Shown in pieces: positions 33,980 to 43,878 of a stretch of DNA of 64,000 nucleotides. Position numbers and translations under genes: made by a program. Numbering within the stretch: position 1 is the first letter of the stretch; every line of letters starts with the position of its first letter. The notes below the pieces were generated by a model. It was not told the origin of the DNA. It did no database searches and saw only the letters and a program-made list of their open reading frames with translations. This DNA is from Cytophagales bacterium (GTDB lineage Bacteria > Bacteroidota > Bacteroidia > Cytophagales > Bernardetiaceae): assembly GCA_004293815.1 (NCBI GenBank), contig RDZD01000015.1:45806-109805 (forward strand), in the 5' to 3' direction.

Positions 33980-34477
33980 ATGTTCAAATATTCTAGCGTC
34001 TTAGTTTTTACATTTTTAACTTTTGGGCTTATTATGAACAGTTGTAAAAAACCTTCTAGCTCAAAATCTTCAGGCAAAATGCCCAAAGTTATTGAGTATG
34101 TATATCGTGATGCGCCCATAGCACCTCAGTATTACCGCAGTTACACTATCGGAGTTAGTGAAACTGAAATAAAAATCAGCGTTTCTAGTTATGAAAAGGT
34201 GTTGGGCGACACCATTCTTAAATCTGACAAAGCCACTTTTGAAGCTATTTGGGCACTTACGCAGGGTGCGAAAGTTAAAGAAGATAAACAGAACAAAATG
34301 GCTACTGGTACTTCTGCACACGCAATTTTGTTTGAGTCTGCAAATGAAAAAAAAGCCTTTCTTTCTTGGAATAGCCTAGACACCCCCAACACCGAGCTGA
34401 ATAATCTTGTAAGCAAAATACACTCAGTGGCTACTTGTTTGGACGAACTCAAACAAAGACCTTTACCTAAAGATTAG
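33980..34477 (+). CDS. Small lipoprotein
   Basis: 165 residues. The start at ATG 33980 gives MFKYSSVLVFTFL and a lipobox ending IMNSC (Cys at about 22); the frame is open for 54 more codons upstream but a promoter lies within that part. The mature domain has a VSETEIKISVSSYEKV beta pattern and a LWNSLD-like element (SWNSLDTPN). No family is recognised. It is followed after 29 bases by the chromate-type transporter. Confidence 0.6.
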   Translation: MFKYSSVLVFTFLTFGLIMNSCKKPSSSKSSGKMPKVIEYVYRDAPIAPQYYRSYTIGVSETEIKISVSSYEKVLGDTILKSDKATFEAIWALTQGAKVKEDKQNKMATGTSAHAILFESANEKKAFLSWNSLDTPNTELNNLVSKIHSVATCLDELKQRPLPKD

Positions 34478-34506
34478 GATACAATAGCGCTTTTTTACTT
34501 GAGAGA

Positions 34507-35721
34507 TTGGAAAAACCTATTCAAAAAATAAGGCACTACATATTTCTTAAAGATGCCCTTGTGATTGCTCTAACCGCGTTTGGGGGGCCACAAGCTCATA
34601 TTGCGCTTTTTTTAGAAGTTTTTGTCAACAAACGCCGCTACATCACAGAGTCGGATCTTTTAGAAATTCACGCACTTTGTCAAGTTTTACCTGGTCCTAG
34701 TACCACCCAAACACTTACAGCAATAGCCTATAAGCGGGGTGGTACTTTTTTAGCTTTCTTGGCTCTATTGGTTTGGACGCTCCCTGCGGTATCTTTAATG
34801 ACAGGTTTTGCACTTGTGCTAACCTATTTTCAGACAAAGGGACTTTCCATGGATTTTACCACTTATATACAGCCTATAGCACTAGGATTGGTCAGCTATT
34901 CAGCTTACATCTTTACAAAAAAGTCGGTAGATACAAAGACCGCTGTGCTTATCTTTTTTGTGGCGGGGCTACTTTGCTATGTTTGGCGTACCCCTTACGC
35001 CTTCCCTTTAGTTCTCGTGATGGGTGGTTTTAGCAGCGCGTATAAGTTCAAAAAACAAGAGAAGATGCCAAAAGAGCGATTCAATTTAGCTTGGCAATAT
35101 TTTTTTATTTACGTGGGCATATTCGTCTTAGCAGCCTCTTTGGGTGCGCTGACTCACTCTTTGCCTATTCGCCTTTTTGAGAATTTTTATAGAAATGGCT
35201 CGCTTATTTTTGGGGGAGGGCAGGTACTTATTCCGGCTTTGTATTACGAGTTTGTGAGCTTTAAAAAATATTTGCTTAAAGAGGAGTTTCTTTTGGGTTA
35301 TGCTTTAGAGCAAAGTATGCCTGGCCCTGTATTTTCGTTTAGCTCTTTTGTTGGCGCGCTTAGCATGCGTGAACACGGTTTTTGGGGCGAGATACTGGGC
35401 GGTCTAGTGGCTGCTGTAGGTGTTTTTCTACCTGGTACTTTACTGATATTCTTTGTGATACGTTTCTGGGATCAACTCAAGAAATTTAGAGTAGTACGCG
35501 CATCACTAGAAGGTATCAATGCGGCGGGCGCAGGCTTGGTGGTGGCGGGCGCATTGGTTATGCTGCGCAGTCTTTCTTTAGATTGGCTTAATATGACTAT
35601 CTTTGCCATCACTATCGTGCTAAAGATAACAGAAAAAGCCCCCACGCCACTCATTATTGCAGTGGGCGTTATTGCTGGTATCTTATCACCATTACTAAAA
35701 GTTTGGATAAGCTCTTTTTGA
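34507..35721 (+). CDS. Chromate-transporter-family (CHR) protein, two-domain
   Basis: 404 residues, starting with TTG because no ATG precedes the first conserved segment. Both CHR halves are present: half one has TAFGGPQAHIALF and LCQVLPGPSTTQ, half two has LIFGGGQVLIPAL and ALEQSMPGPVFSF. The paired FGG...PGP signatures define the family. It may export chromate or another oxyanion. The reading frame ends with TGA one base before the ATG of the GH3-family gene, so the two are likely coupled. Confidence 0.9.
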   Translation: MEKPIQKIRHYIFLKDALVIALTAFGGPQAHIALFLEVFVNKRRYITESDLLEIHALCQVLPGPSTTQTLTAIAYKRGGTFLAFLALLVWTLPAVSLMTGFALVLTYFQTKGLSMDFTTYIQPIALGLVSYSAYIFTKKSVDTKTAVLIFFVAGLLCYVWRTPYAFPLVLVMGGFSSAYKFKKQEKMPKERFNLAWQYFFIYVGIFVLAASLGALTHSLPIRLFENFYRNGSLIFGGGQVLIPALYYEFVSFKKYLLKEEFLLGYALEQSMPGPVFSFSSFVGALSMREHGFWGEILGGLVAAVGVFLPGTLLIFFVIRFWDQLKKFRVVRASLEGINAAGAGLVVAGALVMLRSLSLDWLNMTIFAITIVLKITEKAPTPLIIAVGVIAGILSPLLKVWISSF

Positions 35722-35722
35722 T

Positions 35723-37240
35723 ATGAAATCTGCATTAAACTGGCTGAGTGTAAACGTCATCAAACAAAGATTGTCGCACATTACGCATTGTGCTGAAAAC
35801 CCTCATGATGTCCAAAAAAAAGTATTTGACTATTTGATACACAAAGGTCGCTACACCGCTTGGGGGCAAAAATATTCTTATCATCAATTGAGAAGTGTTA
35901 GAGAATATAAGCAACGTGTCCCTATATCTACCTACGAAGACCTTTTTCCTTACATAGAACGCATTCTGAAAGGCGAGCAGGAGGTACTTTGGCCATCAGA
36001 AATCAAGTTATTTGCCAAATCTTCTGGCACGACCAATGCGCGCAGTAAATTTATCCCTGTTTCGCAAGAAACCTTAGAAGACTGCCACTTTGAAGGCGGC
36101 AAAGATTTATTGGCAGTTTATATACAAAACCGCCCTGAAACAAAGCTCTTTAAAGGGCGTTCTTTGACAGTGGGCGGCAGCATACAGGCCAACCCCGAAG
36201 CCTCAAGCACCATCATAGGAGATGTATCTGGTCTGATTATGAAAAATTTGCCTCTTTGGGCACAATCTTTTCGTGCGCCGAGCTTAGAGATTGCCCTAAT
36301 GGCAGAATGGGAGGCTAAAATTCAAAAGATGGCAGAAGCTTCAATACAGGAAAATATTACCTGCATACATGGCGTACCTACTTGGACTATTTTCTTGATC
36401 AGAAAAGTATTAGAACTTACTCAAAGCCAAAGTATTTTGGAGGTATGGCCTAATTTAGAATGCTTTTTTCATGGCGCAGTTGCCTTTGGCCCGTACAAGT
36501 CATTGTTTGAAAGTATGATTCCCTCACCTCAAATGAGTTATCTAGAAGCTTATAATGCCTCCGAAGGCTTTTTCAGTCTTCAAGATGTGATAGGCCAGCA
36601 AGATATGCTGCTAATGACTGACTACGGCATCTTCTATGAGTTTTTGCCCTTAGACAGCTTACAGGATCCTTATGCAGCAACTCTTTCTCTTGATGAAGTG
36701 GAGCTACATAAAAATTACGCGCTTGTTATAAGCACCAATTCTGGTCTTTGGCGGTATTTGATAGGCGATACGGTCAAATTTGTGAGCAAAGACCCGTATA
36801 GAATCCGTATAAGTGGCAGAACCAAGCATTTTATCAATGCCTTTGGAGAAGAGTTAGTTATAGAAAATGCAGATCATGCACTTGTAGAGGCTTGTTCACA
36901 GACGGGTGCGCGTGTAAGCAATTTTACGGCCGCGCCTATTTTTATTGAAAATGGCAAACGTGGCGGCCATGAGTGGTTGATTGAGTTTGATCAACAACCA
37001 TCAGATATTAATCTCTTTACAGACCTGCTAGACAAGGCTTTACAGCGTGTCAACTCCGACTATGAGGCCAAGCGCAGTAAGGATATTGCCTTGCTTCCGC
37101 CATTGGTGAGGGTCTTGCCATTTGGCACTTTTTATGAACTCATGCGTCGCAAGGGGAAATTAGGCGGGCAAAACAAAGTACCGCGTTTAGCCAATGATCG
37201 CTTATTTATAGAAGAAGTCTTGGCTCTTCTTCAAGGCTAA
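35723..37240 (+). CDS. GH3-family acyl-adenylating enzyme
   Basis: 505 residues. GH3 signatures are KSSGTTNARSKFIPVS (ATP-binding loop), YLEAYNASEGFFSL and WRYLIGDTVKFVS, followed by ISGRTKHFINAFGEEL at the domain hinge. Plant GH3 enzymes join amino acids to hormones through an acyl-adenylate; bacterial homologues have unknown substrates. The N-terminal 30 residues are the usual helical cap. It overlaps functionally with nothing known nearby, and is coupled to the upstream CHR transporter by a one-base gap. Confidence 0.9.
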   Translation: MKSALNWLSVNVIKQRLSHITHCAENPHDVQKKVFDYLIHKGRYTAWGQKYSYHQLRSVREYKQRVPISTYEDLFPYIERILKGEQEVLWPSEIKLFAKSSGTTNARSKFIPVSQETLEDCHFEGGKDLLAVYIQNRPETKLFKGRSLTVGGSIQANPEASSTIIGDVSGLIMKNLPLWAQSFRAPSLEIALMAEWEAKIQKMAEASIQENITCIHGVPTWTIFLIRKVLELTQSQSILEVWPNLECFFHGAVAFGPYKSLFESMIPSPQMSYLEAYNASEGFFSLQDVIGQQDMLLMTDYGIFYEFLPLDSLQDPYAATLSLDEVELHKNYALVISTNSGLWRYLIGDTVKFVSKDPYRIRISGRTKHFINAFGEELVIENADHALVEACSQTGARVSNFTAAPIFIENGKRGGHEWLIEFDQQPSDINLFTDLLDKALQRVNSDYEAKRSKDIALLPPLVRVLPFGTFYELMRRKGKLGGQNKVPRLANDRLFIEEVLALLQG

Positions 37241-37251
37241 TACAACAACCT

Positions 37252-38232
37252 TTAAAGTAACTTCTGAATAAGCTCTGTAGCTGCTCTTTGTGGTGATTTT
37301 TGCTGATTGCGTACAGCCTCTTCGGCCTTCTGGAAGTGAATATCAAAATCTTCTCTCTCAAAAAAATGCTTTTTCAACAGAAATGTGAGTTGCTCATTCA
37401 ACCAGTGAACAGCCTGTTCTGCGCGATTGTATGCAAAAAAACCATTCCCTAAAACCATAGATTTGAACTGTTCTATGGTGTCCCAGACTTCGTCTAAGCC
37501 TTTCTTTTCCAGCGCAGAAGCCAGTAAAACTTGGGGAAAGAAACCTGATGATGGGGGCGGAAATAAATGTAAAGCTTGTTTGTATTGATTTTGAGCCTTT
37601 TGAGCATTGCGTAAATTGTCGCCGTCAGCTTTATTGATAAGCAGCAAATCGGCCATCTCTATGATACCACGTTTGATACCTTGCAAATCGTCCCCCGCTC
37701 CGGCCAGCATAAGCAGCAAAAAAAAGTCTGTCATCTGTCGTACCACTGTTTCAGATTGCCCTACGCCCACTGTCTCAATGAAAATCACATTATAGCCAGC
37801 CGCTTCGCAAAGCAACATGGCCTCCCGCGTACGCGCAGCCACACCACCAAGAGAACTGCCTGCGGGCGAGGGGCGTATGTAGGCGCGTTCGTCTTGTGAA
37901 AGGAGCTCCATGCGGGTTTTATCACCCAGAATACTTCCTTTTGAAGTCTGGCTACTTGGATCTATAGCTAAGACAGCTAACCTGTAGCCTAAATTTAAGA
38001 TTTTATAACCAAAACTCTCAATAAAAGTACTTTTGCCCACACCTGGGACACCTGTAATACCGATGCGGAGACTCTGTCCAGTATGGGGCATGAGGGCTTC
38101 AATAATCTGGTCGGCAAGTTCGTTGTCTGGACTCAACTTACTCTCTACCAGAGTTATTGCGCGACTAAGCATATATCTATTTCCTGAAAGAATTCCCTCG
38201 ATATAGGCTGAGGCGGGGAGGCGTTGGCGCAT
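37252..38232 (-). CDS. meaB: Methylmalonyl-CoA mutase-associated GTPase MeaB
   Basis: 326 residues. P-loop GITGVPGVGKSTFIE, then LAIDPSSQTSKGSILGDKTRM, FIETVGVGQSE and LLINKADGDN are diagnostic of the MeaB/ArgK family. It protects and reloads B12-dependent methylmalonyl-CoA mutase. The mutase genes are not in the window. It is convergent with the GH3-family gene (11-base gap) and follows a lipoprotein gene on the same strand (24-base gap). Confidence 0.95.
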   Translation of the reverse strand: MRQRLPASAYIEGILSGNRYMLSRAITLVESKLSPDNELADQIIEALMPHTGQSLRIGITGVPGVGKSTFIESFGYKILNLGYRLAVLAIDPSSQTSKGSILGDKTRMELLSQDERAYIRPSPAGSSLGGVAARTREAMLLCEAAGYNVIFIETVGVGQSETVVRQMTDFFLLLMLAGAGDDLQGIKRGIIEMADLLLINKADGDNLRNAQKAQNQYKQALHLFPPPSSGFFPQVLLASALEKKGLDEVWDTIEQFKSMVLGNGFFAYNRAEQAVHWLNEQLTFLLKKHFFEREDFDIHFQKAEEAVRNQQKSPQRAATELIQKLL

Positions 38233-38256
38233 AACGTGAAGCCTTGGGAGGAATGA

Positions 38257-38970
38257 TTACTTTTTGTACTCAAAAATACTAATTTCAGAAATAATACTGC
38301 CCGAAACGATTTCTTTTGAGCCTACACAAGGATCCTGATCACAGTACTTGAGGTATTCATGCCGTTTGTATATCATACCTATACTGTCTGCGAACACCTC
38401 ATAGCCAACATCTTTAAACAAAATATTAGAATCAGCCTGATGCATGATCACCGCCGCACGCGAAAAATTTAAGTTATTGACTGCAAAAGGCTTTCCGAGT
38501 GATACTACGCGATAGGGTTGCCTTTTACGGCTGTTAAAGGCATTTCCATTCCATGATTTATCTTCATAAAGCGGAAAGCTCATTTTAACGTATGGGACGT
38601 TGTGTTCGGTCTTGATAATTTGGCTATTGTCTTTTTTTACCGTCCAAACCGAGTCTATTTGCCAATTATCCAAGCCTGTGGGGCGTGTATAGCGCACAAT
38701 ACGGAATAAATCTTCACCATTTTCGCCTTTACTTTTGTCTAGTACCTCTTCGCGGAGCTGGTAGGTAAACAGACGTGGAATATTAGGATTGGGATTAGAG
38801 GCTTCATAAATTTGCTGTTTCACGCTATAAGAAATGCGTGCACCCACTTGGAGGGGATAATAGCTCTCACCAAAGTTGGCAGGAATAGTTTCTTCATTTT
38901 TTTCGCGACAGCCGCTCAGATAAATCAAAAAACAGAGGCTTAAAGCCCACAATACGTAGTTTTTGTGCAT
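38257..38970 (-). CDS. Putative lipoprotein
   Basis: 237 residues with lipobox LSGC (Cys at about 21). The mature part starts with FGESYYPLQVGARISYSV, a phrase that opens many Bacteroidota lipoproteins whose fold resembles a beta-sandwich. Later come a WQIDSVWTVKKD strand and a CDQDPC pair. No enzyme motif is seen. It lies upstream of meaB with 24 bases between them and may share its transcript. Confidence 0.65.
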   Translation of the reverse strand: MHKNYVLWALSLCFLIYLSGCREKNEETIPANFGESYYPLQVGARISYSVKQQIYEASNPNPNIPRLFTYQLREEVLDKSKGENGEDLFRIVRYTRPTGLDNWQIDSVWTVKKDNSQIIKTEHNVPYVKMSFPLYEDKSWNGNAFNSRKRQPYRVVSLGKPFAVNNLNFSRAAVIMHQADSNILFKDVGYEVFADSIGMIYKRHEYLKYCDQDPCVGSKEIVSGSIISEISIFEYKK

Positions 38971-39014
38971 ATTTTTTTACCTTTAATTTATCAACCATTC
39001 GAGAATAAATTCCC

Positions 39015-39431
39015 CTAAATGGTTTGAAAGTCAAACTCAATATGTTGTTTTATGTCAGTTGAAAGGCTTAAACCCACAGGACAGGTTTTGGCGGCATTTT
39101 CAAGCATGGCTTTTTGTTTTGCTGTGATTTTCAAGCCCTCTGGAGAGTGGTAAATGATGCGAATCTCTGCCACGCGTCTTGGATTGGCCTGCATAATCTT
39201 TTCTACATCCACCCAAAGCCCTTCTATTGCGATGCCTTCTCTTTTGGCCACAATGCCCATGATACTCAGTTGGCAACAGGCCAAAGACGTACACATCAGG
39301 TCTGTGGGAGAAAATGCTTCCCCTTTTCCATGGTTATCAGGCGGCCCATCGGTAATAAGAGTCTTGCCTGAAAGCAAATGTTCTGCAAAAGTTCTGATAT
39401 CGCCCTCGTAGCGAACTTTCATTTTGGCCAT
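39015..39431 (-). CDS. OsmC family protein
   Basis: 138 residues from the ATG at 39431 (MAKMKVRYEGDIR); a TTG 20 codons upstream gives no conserved sequence. The two redox cysteines are in SLACCQLSIMG and AAKTCPVGLSLS, the arrangement of OsmC/YhfA-type hydroperoxide reductases. The signature FSPTDLMCTSLACC places it with the organic peroxide and osmotic-stress branch. It acts in the cytoplasm as a dimer. It is downstream of mraY but separated by about 160 bases. Confidence 0.92.
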   Translation of the reverse strand: MAKMKVRYEGDIRTFAEHLLSGKTLITDGPPDNHGKGEAFSPTDLMCTSLACCQLSIMGIVAKREGIAIEGLWVDVEKIMQANPRRVAEIRIIYHSPEGLKITAKQKAMLENAAKTCPVGLSLSTDIKQHIEFDFQTI

Positions 39432-39593
39432 TTGGATGCTTATTTGAGATATAGGATGATGCAAAAATAAGCAAAGCAATGACAATTCCAAGCATTAAGC
39501 TATAAAAGCTCTGCGTTTCATATAAAAAAGCTCTTGCAAGAGTCTAAAAGGTTCAAAAGCAAGATTTTTGTAAGACTTCTTGCAGAAAAGATT

Positions 39594-40817
39594 TTATCTG
39601 ATTTTTAGTGTGGCAAGAGTAAGCATGGCCAAAAGCAAAGAACACATCCAAAACCGCATCACAATTTTAGACTCGTGCATCCCGCCTTTTTGGTAATGAT
39701 GGTGTAGAGGTGACATTCTAAAAATGCGCCTACCTTCGCCATACTTCTTTTTGGTATATTTAAAATAACTGACTTGTAACATTACGGAAAGGTTTTCTAC
39801 AAGAAAAACCCCGCAAAGAACTGGAATGAGGAGTTCTTTGCGCAAAATAATAGACAGCACGGCAATAACTGCCCCAAGTGAAAGACTACCCGTATCACCC
39901 ATAAATACTTGTGCAGGAAAGGAATTATACCACAAAAAGCCCACACAAGCTCCCACAAATGCTAAACAAAATATCACAATTTCACTGGTATGTGGCAGAT
40001 ACATGATGTTAAGGTAGTCCGAAAACACAATATTGCCTGAAACATAAGCCAAAATACCCAGAACAGCCCCAATGATGGCCGAAACACCTGTAGCTAAGCC
40101 ATCTAAACCATCGGTGATATTTGAACCGTTTGATACCGCAGTAATGATAAAAGTAACAATTAGAATGTAAAAAATCGCACTCAGTTTGCCTTCAAAAAAA
40201 GGCAACAACTGGCTGTAATCCAGCTCATTGTTTTTAAAAAACGGAATGGTTGTCTTAAGTGATTTGATGTCTTGAAATTGCAAAGAAGCCTGCGAAATAG
40301 CCTCACGCAAATTGATACTATCCAGATCTGTTATAAACTCGCGAATAACGATGCTTTCATGAAGATACATTGTAATCCCTACCAACAAACCTAAACCAAT
40401 CTGGCCTACTATCTTAAAACGACCTTTTAACCCTGCTTTATTCTTGCGGAAAATTTTAATATAGTCATCCATAAAACCTATCAAACCCATCCAAATCAAT
40501 GAAATGAGGAGCAAGATGATGTATATATTGGTGATTTGGGCAAAAAGCAATGTTGGAATAAAAATCGATGCTATAATGATTAGTCCACCCATCGTGGGCG
40601 TGCCTGCCTTAAGGTTTTCGCCCTGCAAGCCTAAGTTCCGAATAGTTTCGCCTATCTGTTTGTATTGTAGAAAGCGAATCATGCGTTTGCCAAACAGGAT
40701 GCTAATCAAAACAGACAGAATAGCTGCAGCCAACGCACGAAAAGATATATATTGAAAGAGGCCAGCACCAGGAAAGTCAATGATTGAGCGCAAATATTTG
40801 AATAGGTAATAAAGCAT
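39594..40817 (-). CDS. mraY: Phospho-N-acetylmuramoyl-pentapeptide-transferase
   Basis: 407 residues from the ATG at 40817 (MLYYLFKYL), the family's normal N-terminus; an upstream start is rejected. Motifs are [31 protein letters not shown] and [10 protein letters not shown], and the C-terminal [11 protein letters not shown]. It makes lipid I at the inner membrane. An insertion of about 45 residues around 180-225 ([12 protein letters not shown]..., then [10 protein letters not shown]) is the type seen in other Bacteroidota. It is outside any mra/dcw cluster here. Confidence 0.96.
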   Translation of the reverse strand: MLYYLFKYLRSIIDFPGAGLFQYISFRALAAAILSVLISILFGKRMIRFLQYKQIGETIRNLGLQGENLKAGTPTMGGLIIIASIFIPTLLFAQITNIYIILLLISLIWMGLIGFMDDYIKIFRKNKAGLKGRFKIVGQIGLGLLVGITMYLHESIVIREFITDLDSINLREAISQASLQFQDIKSLKTTIPFFKNNELDYSQLLPFFEGKLSAIFYILIVTFIITAVSNGSNITDGLDGLATGVSAIIGAVLGILAYVSGNIVFSDYLNIMYLPHTSEIVIFCLAFVGACVGFLWYNSFPAQVFMGDTGSLSLGAVIAVLSIILRKELLIPVLCGVFLVENLSVMLQVSYFKYTKKKYGEGRRIFRMSPLHHHYQKGGMHESKIVMRFWMCSLLLAMLTLATLKIR

Positions 40818-40954
40818 CTTGAATAGCAGTCCGTGAGGTCGGGTATTTTTAAGCCGCAAAAATAAAGTAAAATGTGGAAGTTTAAATCATCTTGGCGATG
40901 AGATTGTTAAAAAAATGCCTTCTTACCCTATTTTTTTCTTATTTCTGAAGTAAT

Positions 40955-41860
40955 TCATTGCGCTTTTTGTTCTAAAAGCTCTTCTGTTGTTATATTGGTA
41001 AGCTCACAGATATTGACACAAATGTTCATACAAATCGCGTCTAAAGGCAAATCGTTGATGTCTCGTCCAAAAGGATCTTCTATCTCCTCGCCTATTTTTT
41101 TTAGCCCTGCCAAGGCATAAAATACTAAAGCATTGACAAAAATAGCCCAATAACCCATTTCATGCAGCATTGTAAAAGGTAGAGAATACAGATAAAGGTA
41201 TAAAAAATGCCTTAAATGCACACTGTAAGCCATAGGAATAGGCGTGCGTTTAATACGTTCACAACCGCCAATTACTTCTACAAAAGCTGTAAAGTAGCCT
41301 TCAAATGTGAGCTGAATCGTGTCGCTGAAATACCCTTTAGAACTTAGATGAGCCACATACTGGTATAAATTCTTGGCAAGCGCATTGACAGGGTGTTGCT
41401 TCTGAGCAAGATGATGCCGCTCTGCGTGGTTTAGATAAGGTGTATTTTGAGCGGTGTCTTCATTTCTCAAATACCAGCGGAATGACATCACAAATGTTGC
41501 AAGCCTGCGTATAAGCTCTATTTGTTCGTCTTTATGAGGTGTCATATTCTCAACGCGCATAGCCAGCGCACGTGAGTTATTGGTAAGGACTCCTAACAAA
41601 CGCCGCCCCTCCCACCAACGTTCATAAGCAGAATTGGTTCTAAAAACCAACAAAAGACCTAAAGCCAAACCTAAAATAGAGTATACCATACTGGATATTT
41701 TGAAGCCAGAGAGATAGGACTCTACATGCAAAAAAGAAGCTAAAAAATTGTATACCAAATAAATAATCAAGGGCAATCCTATACTTCGCACAACATTGAA
41801 GTTAAAAAGCTGCCTAAAAGCACTGTTGTCTTGCGAGATTGTTTTTGTTATTTTGGTCAT
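40955..41860 (-). CDS. Bestrophin-family anion channel
   Basis: 301 residues from the ATG at 41860 (MTKITKTIS); the frame extends 38 codons upstream without conserved sequence. Signatures are RTNSAYERWWEGRRLLG (first conserved block) and EEIEDPFGRDINDLPLD (calcium-clasp-like acidic block). Four membrane helices are spread as in bacterial bestrophins, which form pentameric channels. Substrate preference is not evident. Confidence 0.92.
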   Translation of the reverse strand: MTKITKTISQDNSAFRQLFNFNVVRSIGLPLIIYLVYNFLASFLHVESYLSGFKISSMVYSILGLALGLLLVFRTNSAYERWWEGRRLLGVLTNNSRALAMRVENMTPHKDEQIELIRRLATFVMSFRWYLRNEDTAQNTPYLNHAERHHLAQKQHPVNALAKNLYQYVAHLSSKGYFSDTIQLTFEGYFTAFVEVIGGCERIKRTPIPMAYSVHLRHFLYLYLYSLPFTMLHEMGYWAIFVNALVFYALAGLKKIGEEIEDPFGRDINDLPLDAICMNICVNICELTNITTEELLEQKAQ

Positions 41861-42022
41861 ATATGCTGCAAAAATAAAAAATGAGTATTCATTCAAAAAG
41901 ACCACAAAAAAGCAACTAATCCTTGTTTTAAGACAATCCAGAACACATAACTTTTGTACTTTTTCGGCTAACAAGTCTTACAAAAAGACTAAAACCATCA
42001 TTTTAAGAGCCTAGAATTCTTG

Positions 42023-42886
42023 TTATCTAAAAAATAGTCCTTGATTACAAGCCGCTATTTTTTCAAGGCTTCTCAAAGCGCGTTTCACAATCTTGATTGT
42101 GTGGCTGTTTTGTGGGTTTTCTGCTTGCCATCGCGCACAAAGCGCGCGCACGAACTCTGGGCTAGATTTAGACGCATCATTGAGCCAGTTGCCTACACTC
42201 AACTGCACATAAACCGCTTCATCAGAACACAGAGAATTTAGAATAGGCAATGCTAGCTCTGGTGTAGCCTTAAGCTGCGCAATATGTTCGCACCACACTC
42301 CACGCGGACGTGTGCTTTCAGAGGCAAAACGCCTAATATTTTCATCTTTATTCCTAGCCCAAAGACTTAAAATACTGAGGCTTTTTTCCAGTTCACGCAC
42401 AAGACTAGGACGTAAGGCTAACCAAGCCAGTTCGCGCACACCAAAATGTTTATCTGCTGCCAAAGGGAAAATCTTTTCTAGTTTTTGCTCCAGTGTGTAG
42501 CTGTTTTTTTGGGCAATAAAATAAGCAGCATAGCCTCTTAAGGAATCCGAATGATGGTTTAGCAGAGCTTTTTCTATCTTATCTACACAGTCATTTTGCT
42601 CTGCGTAGTCTAAAATATGTGGGCTTAGACGCTGGTAGCATACCATTACAGTAGGCTTTTTTAGCTTGGCGTATTCCACTTGAATCAGCTCAGCCAAAGA
42701 CTTTATGTTTATGGCATTAAAGCAAAAAGATAGCAGCACTGCATGGTTTATAGCCAGCCACTCCACCAAGTTACCTGACTCTAAAAGTCCTTGATTGAGT
42801 AAATCTAGAACGGATGCGGGTATGTCACTCACACGTCGCGCGGGTTTACGCTGCATGTAAGCTTTTAGGAGAGAATCTGCAGACAT
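42023..42886 (-). CDS. DNA alkylation repair protein (AlkD-like HEAT-repeat)
   Basis: 287 residues of alpha-helical repeats. Segments HFGVRELAWLALRP, RRFASESTRPRGVW and YVQLSVGNWLNDASKSSPEF match the AlkC/AlkD superfamily, with the signature RPRGVW and the aspartate-containing SVGNWLND helix. It would remove alkylated bases by a HEAT-solenoid glycosylase mechanism. Family fit is good; whether it is closer to AlkC or AlkD was not resolved. It lies 17 bases after fabD. Confidence 0.88.
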   Translation of the reverse strand: MSADSLLKAYMQRKPARRVSDIPASVLDLLNQGLLESGNLVEWLAINHAVLLSFCFNAINIKSLAELIQVEYAKLKKPTVMVCYQRLSPHILDYAEQNDCVDKIEKALLNHHSDSLRGYAAYFIAQKNSYTLEQKLEKIFPLAADKHFGVRELAWLALRPSLVRELEKSLSILSLWARNKDENIRRFASESTRPRGVWCEHIAQLKATPELALPILNSLCSDEAVYVQLSVGNWLNDASKSSPEFVRALCARWQAENPQNSHTIKIVKRALRSLEKIAACNQGLFFR

Positions 42887-42903
42887 GAAATGTTTTAATC
42901 AAT

Positions 42904-43782
42904 TTACAAACCGCTAGCCTCTAAGGTTTTATCAATTTTTTTAATAAGCCCTTGAAGAACATTTCCAGGTCCACATTCCACAAATTTGACTGCACCATCT
43001 GCCGCCATTTGCCTCACGGATTGTGTCCAGCGAACGGGAGCTGTGAGCTGTGCAATTAAATTGGCTTTGATTTGAGATGATTCTGAAAAAGGTTTTGCCG
43101 AAACATTCTGATAAACAGGGCAAACAGGGGCTTTAAGTGTGGTTTGTTCTATGGCTTTGGCCAACTCGGCGCGTGCCGGCTCCATAAAGGGCGAGTGAAA
43201 AGCTCCGCTCACAACCAGAGACATTGCGCGTTTAGCACCAGCTGCTTTCATCGCATCGCAAGCCAGTTGCACACCTTCTACCGAACCAGATATGACCACT
43301 TGACCAGGACAATTGAAATTGGCAGCTACTACAACAGCCGTTTGATTTACTTCCGCACAAATTCTTTCCACAACATCATCTTCAAGTCCTAGAATGGCCG
43401 CCATCGTACTAGGAGCCACCTCGCAAGCTTTTTGCATGGCCTCAGCACGCTTTGAAACTAGCATTAGTCCATCTTCAAAACTTAGAGCACCATTGCAAAC
43501 CAATGCTGAGAATTCGCCTAGAGAGTGTCCAGCCACCATATCTGGCTTGAGGTTGGGTTGACAGAGAGCCGCGATGACTGAATGCAAAAATATAGCGGGC
43601 TGCGTAACACGGGTTTGTTTAAGTTCTTCGGCTGTGCCCGAAAACATCAAATCGGTTATGCGAAAACCTAAGATATCATTGGCCTGTTCAAAATACTTTT
43701 TTGCTAAATCAGAAGTTTGATAAAGCGACTGACCCATACACACAAATTGCGCGCCCTGTCCTGGAAAAACGTATGCTATCAT
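42904..43782 (-). CDS. fabD: Malonyl-CoA:acyl-carrier-protein transacylase
   Basis: 292 residues. FPGQGAQ at the start, active-site serine in GHSLGEFSAL (about 91), GAFHSPFM with the catalytic His, and the closing VKFVECGPGNVLQGLI. It loads malonyl groups onto ACP for fatty-acid synthesis. Its usual fab neighbours are absent. The leader upstream has an exact -7 element, a 17-bp stem and a 15-base direct repeat. Confidence 0.97.
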   Translation of the reverse strand: MIAYVFPGQGAQFVCMGQSLYQTSDLAKKYFEQANDILGFRITDLMFSGTAEELKQTRVTQPAIFLHSVIAALCQPNLKPDMVAGHSLGEFSALVCNGALSFEDGLMLVSKRAEAMQKACEVAPSTMAAILGLEDDVVERICAEVNQTAVVVAANFNCPGQVVISGSVEGVQLACDAMKAAGAKRAMSLVVSGAFHSPFMEPARAELAKAIEQTTLKAPVCPVYQNVSAKPFSESSQIKANLIAQLTAPVRWTQSVRQMAADGAVKFVECGPGNVLQGLIKKIDKTLEASGL

Positions 43783-43800
43783 ATTAAGCAGTTATTTATG

Positions 43801-43874
43801 AATGTTTTAGCTTATGGCGTATAAATAAACCATAAGCTAAAACATTGAATTTTTATAAAAAAACATTGAATTTT
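43801..43874. promoter_or_regulatory. Stem-loop and direct repeat in the fabD leader
   Basis: AATGTTTTAGCTTATGG (43801-43817) and CCATAAGCTAAAACATT (43830-43846) form a perfect 17-bp stem with a 12-base loop. AAAACATTGAATTTT occurs at 43839-43853 and again at 43860-43874, 21 bases apart. Without a T run on the minus strand the stem is not a typical terminator of the gene upstream. It would lie in the fabD 5' leader if the -7 element at 43879 is used. Confidence 0.55.
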
Positions 43875-43878
43875 GTTG

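Noticed and set aside
39531..39542. CTCTTGCAAGAG palindrome downstream of mraY
   Set aside because: Short, no relation to a promoter, and a nearby GCAAGA/TCTTGC hairpin explains transcript ending about as well; not enough to call a site.
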